A stretch of DNA of 64,000 bases, from the NCBI RefSeq assembly GCF_016464425.1, contig NZ_JADDKQ010000015.1:1-64000 (forward strand), given 5' to 3'. Position 1 is the stretch's first letter, and each line of letters starts with the position of its first letter. Shown here one piece after another: positions 35,236 through 42,261 of the stretch. This DNA is from Actinotalea solisilvae (GTDB lineage Bacteria; Actinomycetota; Actinomycetes; Actinomycetales; Cellulomonadaceae). The notes beneath the pieces were generated by a model that made no database searches, was not told the origin of the DNA, and was given only the letters and a program-made list of their open reading frames with translations. The translations under genes and the position numbers were made by a program.

Positions 35236-36546
35236 TCAGAGCCCGGTGCCGGTGACCTCCGGGTAGTACCGGCGGAACTTGCGCACCTGGTTGACGGCCG
35301 CCGCGGCGACGTAGAGGCGGCGCCGCAGGCGCGTCTCGGCCCGGTAGCGCAGCGGGTGCGCCGTCGCGCGGGCGCGGATGAGCCCGGTGACCTTGGCCCG
35401 GAGGGCCGGGTCGAGCACGTACCGCAGCAGCAGCCGGTGGGGCACGATCGAGTACAGCACCTCGCGCTCGACGACCACGGGCTCGACGGCGGTGCCGTCG
35501 ACGTGGTCCTGCACGAGGAACCGCGCCGGGTTCGCACCCGCCGCGAGCACGTAGTGGTTGTTGCGCCCGATCCGCGGGTTCACCTCGAAGAACTGCGCCG
35601 AGCCGTCGCGCGGGTCGACCTTGACGTCGAAGTTGGCGAAGCCCGTGTAGCCCGTGCCGACGAGCAGGCGGTGCGCCTGCTCGAGCATCGCCTCGAAGTT
35701 CCCGGTGATCATGGCGGCGGGGTTGCCCAGGCCGCTCGGCGTGTGCTCCTCGAGCAGCACGTGCGCGCAGCACGAGAGCGTCACGACGCCGCGCCGGTCG
35801 ACGTAGCACGTGATCGAGCGCATCTGCGTGTCGTCGCCCGGGATCATCTCCTGGACCACGAAGCGCCCGCGGAAGCCCGCCGCGCGCAGCGTCACCCAGA
35901 GCTCGTCGAGCTCCGCGGCCGTGTCGACCTGGTACACCTTCTTCTTGCCCGGGAAGCTCAGGCGCTCGTAGTCCGCGCTGTTCGCGGCCTTGGCGATGAG
36001 CGGGTACGGCAGGTCGACCCCGACGGGCGACCAGGCGGCGTCGTCGGCCGCCGTGAAGTCCTGCACCACCGTGCGGGGCGTGCGGATGCCGAGCTCCTCG
36101 CACAGGGCGGCGAAGCGGGCCTTGTCCGCGAGCCGGCCGAGCAGCTCCTCGCCGAGGAACGGGACGGTGTACCACTGCTCGAGCTCGGCGCGGTGCGTCA
36201 CGAGGAACCGGACGAGCCAGTCGGTGTTCGCGAGGAGCAGCAGCTGCGGCGCCCCGTCCCCCGTCCCGAACCGCTCCGCGACCTCGCGCAGTGCGCGGAC
36301 GAGGTCCTCGGGCGCCGCGTCGGGGCCCAGGACGACGTTCTCGAGGATGGTCGAGTCCGCGACGGGCCCCGTCACGGTGAGGCTGACGACGACGGAGCGC
36401 GCCCCGTAGCCCTCGTGGAAGGCGCGCGCGAGCGCGTAGACGCCGATGTCCGCACCCAGGATCACCGGCTGGAACGCGCGGCCGCCCTCGGAGCGCCCCT
36501 CGGCCCGCGTGATGAGCGGGGCGGGGGCGGCGGTCGTCGCCGTCAC
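35236..36546 (-). CDS. ATP-grasp carboxylate-amine ligase, D-aspartate ligase-like
   Basis: 436 residues. The ATP-grasp core includes YPLIAKAANSADYERL, FVVQEMIPGDDTQMRS, GYTGFANFDVKVDPRDG and FFEVNPRIGRNNHYV (metal-binding Glu/Asn). The overall type is that of actinobacterial/enterococcal ligases that add D-aspartate to the peptidoglycan stem. Cellulomonas-like bacteria commonly carry D-Glu or D-Asp in their interpeptide bridge, so a wall role is plausible; the amino acid cannot be read. GTG overlaps the gnd stop (GTGA), implying co-translation with 6-phosphogluconate dehydrogenase. Confidence 0.8.
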   Translation of the reverse strand: MTATTAAPAPLITRAEGRSEGGRAFQPVILGADIGVYALARAFHEGYGARSVVVSLTVTGPVADSTILENVVLGPDAAPEDLVRALREVAERFGTGDGAPQLLLLANTDWLVRFLVTHRAELEQWYTVPFLGEELLGRLADKARFAALCEELGIRTPRTVVQDFTAADDAAWSPVGVDLPYPLIAKAANSADYERLSFPGKKKVYQVDTAAELDELWVTLRAAGFRGRFVVQEMIPGDDTQMRSITCYVDRRGVVTLSCCAHVLLEEHTPSGLGNPAAMITGNFEAMLEQAHRLLVGTGYTGFANFDVKVDPRDGSAQFFEVNPRIGRNNHYVLAAGANPARFLVQDHVDGTAVEPVVVEREVLYSIVPHRLLLRYVLDPALRAKVTGLIRARATAHPLRYRAETRLRRRLYVAAAAVNQVRKFRRYYPEVTGTGL

Positions 36547-37979
36547 GCGTCGCTCTCGGAGCGGTCGCCCGTCCACTCGGTGTGGAACGTGCCCTCGCGG
36601 TCCGTGCGGCGGTACGTGTGCGCGCCGAAGAAGTCGCGCTGCGCCTGGATGAGGTTGGCGGGCAGGCGCTCGGCGCGGACGCCGTCGTAGTACGCGAGCG
36701 ACGACGAGAAGGCGGGCGTCGGCACGCCGTTGAGCGCCGCGGCCGAGACGATGCGGCGCCACGCCGCGACGCCGTTGCCCACCGCGGACGCGAAGTACTC
36801 GTCCGCGAGCAGCAGCGGCAGGTCCGCCTGGCGCTCGTAGGCCTCGGTGATGCGGTTGAGGAAGCGCGCGCGGATGATGCAGCCGCCGCGCCAGATCCGC
36901 GCCATCGCGCCGCGGTCGATGTCCCAGCCGAACTCGGCCGAGGCCGCCGCGATCTGGTCGAAGCCCTGCGAGTACGCGACGACCTTCGAGGCGTAGAGCG
37001 CGAGGCGCACGTCCTCGACGAAGGCGTCGCGGTCCGTCACGTCCCACGCCGCCGCGTCGGCGACGAGCACGCCCCGCGCGGCCGTGCGCTGCGGCACGGA
37101 CCCCGACAGGGCGCGTGCGAAGGTCGCCTCCGCGATGCCCGTGATGGGCACCCCGAGGTCGAGCGCGTTCTGCACCGTCCAGCGGCCGGTGCCCTTCTGC
37201 TCGGCCTGGTCGAGGATGACGTCGACGAACGCCTGGCCGGTCGCGGCGTCCGTGTGGCGCAGCACCTCGGCGGTGATCTCGATGAGGAAGGACTCGAGGT
37301 CGCCCGTGTTCCACTCGGCGAAGATCTCGCCGATCTCGGCCGCCGACGCGCCCAGCCCCTGCTTGAGCAGGTCGTACGCCTCGGCGATGAGCTGCATGTC
37401 CGCGTACTCGATGCCGTTGTGGACCATCTTGACGAAGTGGCCCGCGCCGTCCGAGCCCACGTAGGTGCAGCACGGCACGCCGTCGACCTTGGCCGAGATG
37501 TCCTCGAGGATCGGGCCGAGCCACTCGTAGGACTCGCGCGAGCCGCCGGGCATGATGCTCGGACCGTTGAGCGCGCCCTCCTCGCCTCCCGACACCCCGG
37601 TGCCGACGAAGTGCAGGCCGTGCGCCTTGAGCTCGGCCTCACGGCGGCGGGTGTCGGGGAAGTGCGCGTTGCCCGCGTCGATGACGATGTCGCCCGCCTC
37701 GAGGAGCGGGACCAGCTCGGCGATCACGGCGTCCGTCGGGCCGCCGGCCTTGACCATGATCACGACCTTGCGCGGCCGCTCCAGGGAGGCGACGAAGTCC
37801 GCCATCGACTCCGAGGGCACGAAGTCGCCGTCGTCGCCGTGGTCGGCGACGAGGGACTGCGTCTTCGCGAACGACCGGTTGTGCACCGCCACCGTGTAGC
37901 CGTGGCGTGCGAAGTTCCGAGCGAGGTTGCGGCCCATGACGGCCAACCCGGTGACACCGATCTGCGCGCGTGCAGTCAT
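36543..37979 (-). CDS. gnd: 6-phosphogluconate dehydrogenase (decarboxylating)
   Basis: 478 residues. Oxidises 6-phosphogluconate to ribulose-5-phosphate and CO2. IGVTGLAVMGRNLA is the NADP-binding start; VIMVKAGGPTDAVI, GTGVSGGEEGALNGPSIMPGG and GHFVKMVHNGIEYADMQ contain the substrate and catalytic residues. Length matches the long dimeric type. ATG follows AGGGAAG. It is the natural consumer of the product of the gluconokinase at 7972-9765, although not in the same operon. Confidence 0.96.
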   Translation of the reverse strand: MTARAQIGVTGLAVMGRNLARNFARHGYTVAVHNRSFAKTQSLVADHGDDGDFVPSESMADFVASLERPRKVVIMVKAGGPTDAVIAELVPLLEAGDIVIDAGNAHFPDTRRREAELKAHGLHFVGTGVSGGEEGALNGPSIMPGGSRESYEWLGPILEDISAKVDGVPCCTYVGSDGAGHFVKMVHNGIEYADMQLIAEAYDLLKQGLGASAAEIGEIFAEWNTGDLESFLIEITAEVLRHTDAATGQAFVDVILDQAEQKGTGRWTVQNALDLGVPITGIAEATFARALSGSVPQRTAARGVLVADAAAWDVTDRDAFVEDVRLALYASKVVAYSQGFDQIAAASAEFGWDIDRGAMARIWRGGCIIRARFLNRITEAYERQADLPLLLADEYFASAVGNGVAAWRRIVSAAALNGVPTPAFSSSLAYYDGVRAERLPANLIQAQRDFFGAHTYRRTDREGTFHTEWTGDRSESDA

Positions 37980-38090
37980 GCTCGAGGACTTCCCTTCCGA
38001 CGGTGACGTGTGCCGCCAGACTACCGAGGCGACCCGGACCTGCTCCGGGGTGTCCGCGCGCCGGTCCACGCCGGTGTCGCAGGGCCGCCG

Positions 38091-38096
38091 TACCCT
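38091..38096 (+). promoter_or_regulatory. Likely -10 element of DUF3000 gene
   Basis: TACCCT, 7 nt before the GTG at 38104; no ribosome binding site. Fits the leaderless pattern seen across the window. Confidence 0.45.
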
Positions 38097-38103
38097 GCGA
38101 GAC

Positions 38104-38667
38104 GTGATCACCGCGGATGCCGGAGTGCCCCCGGAGTTCGTGCGCGCGCTGCACGCGCTGCGCGACGAGCGCCTGCGGCCCGAGGTGCGGCTCACCGAGA
38201 TCCCGGCCCCCGCGCGGATCGCGCCCTACGCGGTCGCGCTCACGGCCGAGGTCGCGGGCGCCGACGGCGACGAGGACGCCGCGTCCGGCCGCTTCGTGCT
38301 GCTGCACGACCCGGCGGGCCAGACGGCGTGGGACGACACGTTCCGGGTGGTCACCCTCGTGCGCGCGACGCTCGACCCCGAGACCGGGTCGGACCCCCTG
38401 CTGTGCGAGGCGGCGTGGTCCTGGGTCGAGGAGGCGCTCACCGGCGTCGACCACCACGCGCTCGGCGGGACCGTCACGCGCGTCGCGTCGGAGTCGTTCG
38501 GCTCGCTCGCCGAGCGCGAGGCCGAGTCCGAGGTCGAGATCCGCGCCTCGTGGTCGCCGCGCGGCGAGGCGGGGGCGCACCTCGGCGCCTGGGCCGCCCT
38601 CCTGTGCCAGGCGGCGGGCCTGCCGCCGCTGCCCGACGGCGTCACGGCGCTCGGCCGCCGCAGGTAG
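38104..38667 (+). CDS. DUF3000 family protein
   Basis: 187 residues. The order PPEFVRALHALRDERLRPEVRLTEIPAPARIAPYAVALTAEV and the C-terminal AHLGAWAALLCQAAGLPPLPDGV mark the actinobacterial DUF3000 family, of unknown function. In many actinobacteria it is found next to a LuxR-type regulator, RNase D, fadAB and dxs, the order seen here. The stop codon lies between two 18-bp direct repeats. Confidence 0.87.
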   Translation: MITADAGVPPEFVRALHALRDERLRPEVRLTEIPAPARIAPYAVALTAEVAGADGDEDAASGRFVLLHDPAGQTAWDDTFRVVTLVRATLDPETGSDPLLCEAAWSWVEEALTGVDHHALGGTVTRVASESFGSLAEREAESEVEIRASWSPRGEAGAHLGAWAALLCQAAGLPPLPDGVTALGRRR

Positions 38668-38685
38668 ACGGCGCTCGGCCGCCGC
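38644..38685. repeat. 24-bp-period duplication across DUF3000 stop
   Basis: ACGGCGCTCGGCCGCCGC occurs at 38644-38661 and again at 38668-38685. The TAG stop (38665-38667) falls between the copies, so the duplicate extends past the gene. Confidence 0.85.
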
Positions 38686-38744
38686 CGCTGACCCACCGCT
38701 CGAAACCGGTCCGCGATACCGCGTCACAAACGGGCGTGATCCAC

Positions 38745-38762
38745 CTCTCAAGGGGGTGAGAG
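38745..38762 (+). promoter_or_regulatory. Hairpin in leader of LuxR-type gene
   Basis: CTCTCA (38745-38750) pairs with TGAGAG (38757-38762) around AGGGGG. It lies about 50 nt upstream of the LuxR-type start in a notably less GC-rich stretch. Either an operator or part of the untranslated leader; function unknown. Confidence 0.4.
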
Positions 38763-38814
38763 TTCCTGCCGATACACGTCAGGACAGACCCCGTACGGCA
38801 GTGTGGAGCAGCCC

Positions 38815-39348
38815 GTGACCGTCGAGCACGTCCGGACACCCCCGGCGAACCGCCCTGCCCTGCGCCGCCCCGTCCAGGGCGAGCCGGGCCCCACCTACCC
38901 GCCGTCGCCGCGGCCCGCCCCCGGCGGACCGCTCTGCCTCGTCGTCCCCGAGATCGGCGACGGCGACGGCCACATGCTCGTGCGCTCGCTGCGCCGCCGG
39001 GAGTCGACCCGCGCGGTCCTCCTCACGCGCAAGGCCGGCCGGCGCGAGCTGGTCGTCCTGCTGGGCGGCGGGGTCCGCGGCGCCGTGACGGCCGAGAACC
39101 CGGGCGCCGTGCGCATCGCCGCGAAGCCCGTGCCCGTCGCTGCCAAGCCGGGCCCCGAGCTCACGGCCCGTGAGCTGGGCGTGCTGCGCCACGTGGCCGA
39201 CGGCCGCTCCAACCGCCAGATCGGTGAGGCGCTCGAGCTGTCCGCGCTGACCGTGAAGAGCCACCTCGCACGCATCTCGCGCAAGGTCGGCACGGGCGAC
39301 CGCGCGGAGATGGTCGCGTACGCGATCCGGCACGAGCTGCTGGGCTGA
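38815..39348 (+). CDS. LuxR-type DNA-binding regulator
   Basis: 177 residues. The C-terminal helix-turn-helix (about 115-175: ELTARELGVLRHVADGRSNRQIGEALELSALTVKSHLARISRKVG) is a clear LuxR/GerE domain. The N-terminal half is too short and lacks the aspartate pocket of a normal receiver domain, so phosphorylation control is doubtful. GTG 38815 follows GGAG; GTG 38803 is an alternative. It sits where Streptomyces has the atypical response regulator whiI (DUF3000-whiI-RNase D order, from memory), so a related role is possible. Confidence 0.85.
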   Translation: MTVEHVRTPPANRPALRRPVQGEPGPTYPPSPRPAPGGPLCLVVPEIGDGDGHMLVRSLRRRESTRAVLLTRKAGRRELVVLLGGGVRGAVTAENPGAVRIAAKPVPVAAKPGPELTARELGVLRHVADGRSNRQIGEALELSALTVKSHLARISRKVGTGDRAEMVAYAIRHELLG

Positions 39349-39416
39349 CGAGCCACCCCTCCGCGCCCGGACGCCCGCGACCGTCGCGCCTGCGCCACCG
39401 TGTCGCCCGCAGCACG

Positions 39417-39422
39417 TAGGTT
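39417..39422 (+). promoter_or_regulatory. Likely -10 element of rnd
   Basis: TAGGTT, 7 nt before the GTG at 39430; no ribosome binding site, consistent with leaderless translation. Confidence 0.5.
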
Positions 39423-39429
39423 GGACGCC

Positions 39430-40869
39430 GTGCCCCACGTGCCCGCCTCCCGACGCCGCGCCCAGCGCGCCACGAGCACCGTCGGTCCGCAGGCGACGGG
39501 CGCAGCGGCCACAGAGACCCCTGTCAGCCCGGACCCCTCTGTCACGCCCGAGACGTCTGTCGCACCCGAGACCTCAGTCACCCCCGCGACCTTCGGCAAC
39601 CCCGAGACCTCAGTCACCCCCGCGACCCCTGCCTCCCCTGGGCCCACGGTGCCCCCCGAGGCCTCCGAGTCCTCGGTGACCCCGCTCCGCGAACCTGCGG
39701 ACGGCGTCCCGGACGTGGTCGAGACGCCGGAGGCGCTCGCCGCCGCGGCAGCGGCGCTCGTCGCGGGCACCGGCCCCGTCGCCGTCGACGCCGAGCGCGC
39801 GTCGGGCTACCGGTACGGCCAGCGCACCTACCTGGTCCAGCTGCGGCGCGAGGGCGCGGGGACGTTCCTCGTCGACCCGGTCGCGCTGCCCGACCTCTCG
39901 AGCCTCTCGGAGGCCCTGCGAGGGGTCGAGTGGGTCCTGCACGCGGCGTCCCAGGACCTCCCGGGCCTCGTGGAGCAGCAGATGCTCCCGGACGCCGTGT
40001 TCGACACCGAGCTCGCGGCGCGCCTGCTCGGGATGCCCCGCGTCGGGCTCGCCGCGGTGGTCGCCGACGTCCTCGGCCTGGGTCTCGCCAAGGAGCACTC
40101 GGCGGTCGACTGGTCGACCCGCCCGCTGCCGCGCGACTGGCTCCTCTACGCGGCGCTCGACGTCGAGGTCCTCGTCGACCTGCGGCGCGAGCTCGGTGCG
40201 CGGCTCGAGGCGGCCGGCAAGGCCGAGTGGGCGCGTCAGGAGTTCGAGGCCGTGCGGACGGCACCCCCCGCGCCGCCCCGCGTGGACCCGTGGCGGCGCA
40301 CGTCCGGCCTCCAGACGGTGCGCGACCCGCGACGGCTCGCCGTCGTGCGAGCGCTCTGGGAGGCGCGCGAGGCCGACGCCCGGCACCGCGACGTCTCCCC
40401 CGGCCGCGTGCTGCCGGACGCCGCCATCATCGCGGCCGCCGTCGCGCTCCCCCGGTCGGTGGCGGACCTCGTCGCCCTGCGGCCGTTCGCCGGCAAGGGG
40501 ACACGACGCCGGGCCGCCCAGTGGTTCGCCGCGGTCGAGCGTGCGCTCGCCCTGCCCGACGCGGCGCTGCCGACGATGCGTGGCCCCCGGACCGACGCTC
40601 CCCCGCCGCCCCGCGCGTGGGCCGACCGGGACCCGGCCGCCGCGGCGCGGCTCGCCGCGGCGCGTGCCGTCGTCACGGCGCTCGCCGAGGAGCACGACCT
40701 GCCCGTCGAGAACCTCCTCCAGCCGGACCTCCTGCGGCGCCTGTGCTGGACGCCCCCGGGCGCCGACGTCGACGCCGTCACGGGCTTCCTCGTCGCGGGC
40801 GGCGCGCGGCCGTGGCAGGTCGGCCTGGTGGCGGGACCGCTGTCCGCGGCCTTTGTTACTCTCCAGTAA
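39430..40869 (+). CDS. rnd: Ribonuclease D with HRDC domain
   Basis: 479 residues. A DEDD-type 3'-5' exonuclease: Asp120/Glu122 (VAVDAERASG), Asp176 (HAASQDLPGL) and Tyr240/Asp244 (YAALDVEVL), followed by an HRDC domain (about 315-395) and an actinobacterial C-terminal part. It trims structured RNA 3' ends. The first ~95 residues are a Thr/Pro/Ser-rich leader with direct repeats (PETSVTPAT), not found in E. coli RNase D. The TAA stop lies inside a palindrome that probably controls fadA. Confidence 0.92.
   Translation: MPHVPASRRRAQRATSTVGPQATGAAATETPVSPDPSVTPETSVAPETSVTPATFGNPETSVTPATPASPGPTVPPEASESSVTPLREPADGVPDVVETPEALAAAAAALVAGTGPVAVDAERASGYRYGQRTYLVQLRREGAGTFLVDPVALPDLSSLSEALRGVEWVLHAASQDLPGLVEQQMLPDAVFDTELAARLLGMPRVGLAAVVADVLGLGLAKEHSAVDWSTRPLPRDWLLYAALDVEVLVDLRRELGARLEAAGKAEWARQEFEAVRTAPPAPPRVDPWRRTSGLQTVRDPRRLAVVRALWEAREADARHRDVSPGRVLPDAAIIAAAVALPRSVADLVALRPFAGKGTRRRAAQWFAAVERALALPDAALPTMRGPRTDAPPPPRAWADRDPAAAARLAAARAVVTALAEEHDLPVENLLQPDLLRRLCWTPPGADVDAVTGFLVAGGARPWQVGLVAGPLSAAFVTLQ
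39565..39627. repeat. Direct repeat in rnd leader
   Basis: A 27-bp sequence beginning CCCGAGACCTCAGTC occurs identically at 39565-39591 and 39601-39627 (period 36, in frame), encoding repeated PETSVTPAT. Confidence 0.9.
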
Positions 40870-40870
40870 C
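40855..40870. promoter_or_regulatory. Palindromic operator upstream of fadA
   Basis: GTTACTCTCCAGTAAC is a perfect 6-bp inverted repeat around CTCC, unusually AT-rich for this genome, 81 nt before the fadA start and overlapping the rnd stop codon. The form (TTACT-N4-AGTAA) is that of a dimeric TetR- or GntR-type operator. A fatty-acid-responsive repressor is the likely binder; none is encoded in this window. Confidence 0.65.
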
Positions 40871-40950
40871 CTCGTCCCACCACCCGCCCTCGCGGGGGCG
40901 GGACCACCCTGCCGAGCTCGACCGGACGACGACGTCCGACTGGAGGCCCG

Positions 40951-42261
40951 ATGCCCGCGCGCCCGACCCGCACCGACTTCGCCGTGCGCCCTGCCCGCAC
41001 CGACTCCGCCGTGCGCCCTGCCCGCACCGTCCGTGACGTCGTCTTCGTCGACGGCGTCCGCACCCCCTTCGGCCGCGCCCGGCCCGACGGCCTGTACGCC
41101 CACACCCGGGCCGACGACCTGGCCGTCAAGGCGGTCCGCGAGCTGCTCCGCCGCCAGCCGTCGCTGCCGCCCGAGCGGATCGACGAGGTCGCGATCGCCG
41201 CGACGACCCAGGCGGGCGACCAGGGGCTGACGCTGGGCCGGACGGTCGGCGTCCTCGCGGGCCTGCCGCGCGAGGTGCCGGGCTTCGCCCTGGACCGCAT
41301 GTGCGCGGGCGCGATGACGGCGGTGACGACCACGGCGTCGGCCATCGGCGTCGGCGCGCAGGACGTCGTGCTCGCCGGCGGCGTCGAGCACATGGGGCGA
41401 CACCCCATCGGCGGGGGCGCCGACCCGAACCCGCGCTTCGTCTCCGAGAAGCTCGTCTCGGCCGACGCCCTGAACATGGGCAGCACCGCCGAGAACCTGC
41501 ACGACCGGTTCCCCGCGCTCACGCGCGAGCGGGCCGACGCGTACGGCGTGCGGAGCCAGGAGCGGTACGCCGCGGCGCTCGCGTCGGGACGGATCACGCC
41601 GGACCTCGTCCCCGTCGCGGTGCGCGACCCCGAGCGGGGCTGGGGCCTCGCGACGGCCGACGAGCCACCGCGGCCCGGCACGACCCTCGCGGGGATCGCC
41701 GACCTCCCGACGCCCTTCCGGGCCGGCGGGCGCGTCACGGCCGCGACGAGCGCACCGCTGACCGACGGGGCGACCATGTGCCTCCTCGCGGCCGAGGAGA
41801 CGGCCGAGGAGCTGGGGCTCTCGCCGCGCATGCGCCTCGTGTCCTTCGCCTACGCCGGGGTCGACCCGGCCGTCATGGGCCTCGGGCCCGTCCCGTCGAC
41901 CGAGCGCGCCCTCGCGCGCGCCGACCTCACGATGGACGACATCGGCCTCATCGAGATCAACGAGGCGTTCGCGGTGCAGGTCCTCTCGTTCCTCGACGCG
42001 TTCGGGATCGACGACGAGGACCCGCGCGTCAACCCGTACGGCGGCGCCATCGCCGTCGGGCACCCGCTCGCGTCCACCGGCGTGCGCCTCATGACGCAGC
42101 TCGCGCGCCAGTTCGCCGAGCGGCCCGACGTCCGCTACGGCATCACGACCATGTGCGTCGGCCTCGGGCAGGGCGGCACGGTGATCTGGGAGAACCCGCA
42201 CGCCGGCGGGAGCAGCACGGCGAGCACGGCCGCCACGACGAGCACGGAGGAGCAGGCATGA
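40951..42261 (+). CDS. fadA: Acetyl-CoA acyltransferase (3-ketoacyl-CoA thiolase)
   Basis: 436 residues. Cleaves 3-ketoacyl-CoA with CoA in beta-oxidation. Thiolase motifs: ALDRMCAGAM (acylated Cys), INEAFAVQ, GHPLASTG (His) and MCVGLGQGG (second Cys). The first ~27 residues are a repeated ARPARTDSAVRPART leader; the core starts at VRDVVFVDGVRTPFGR. Good TGGAGG ribosome binding site. ATGA overlap with fadB indicates one operon, the two proteins normally forming the trifunctional-type complex. Confidence 0.94.
   Translation: MPARPTRTDFAVRPARTDSAVRPARTVRDVVFVDGVRTPFGRARPDGLYAHTRADDLAVKAVRELLRRQPSLPPERIDEVAIAATTQAGDQGLTLGRTVGVLAGLPREVPGFALDRMCAGAMTAVTTTASAIGVGAQDVVLAGGVEHMGRHPIGGGADPNPRFVSEKLVSADALNMGSTAENLHDRFPALTRERADAYGVRSQERYAAALASGRITPDLVPVAVRDPERGWGLATADEPPRPGTTLAGIADLPTPFRAGGRVTAATSAPLTDGATMCLLAAEETAEELGLSPRMRLVSFAYAGVDPAVMGLGPVPSTERALARADLTMDDIGLIEINEAFAVQVLSFLDAFGIDDEDPRVNPYGGAIAVGHPLASTGVRLMTQLARQFAERPDVRYGITTMCVGLGQGGTVIWENPHAGGSSTASTAATTSTEEQA
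40981..41029. repeat. 27-bp-period duplication in fadA 5' end
   Basis: A 22-bp block starting GCCGTGCGCCCTGCC is present at 40981-41002 and 41008-41029. It is in frame and gives the repeated AVRPART leader. Confidence 0.9.
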
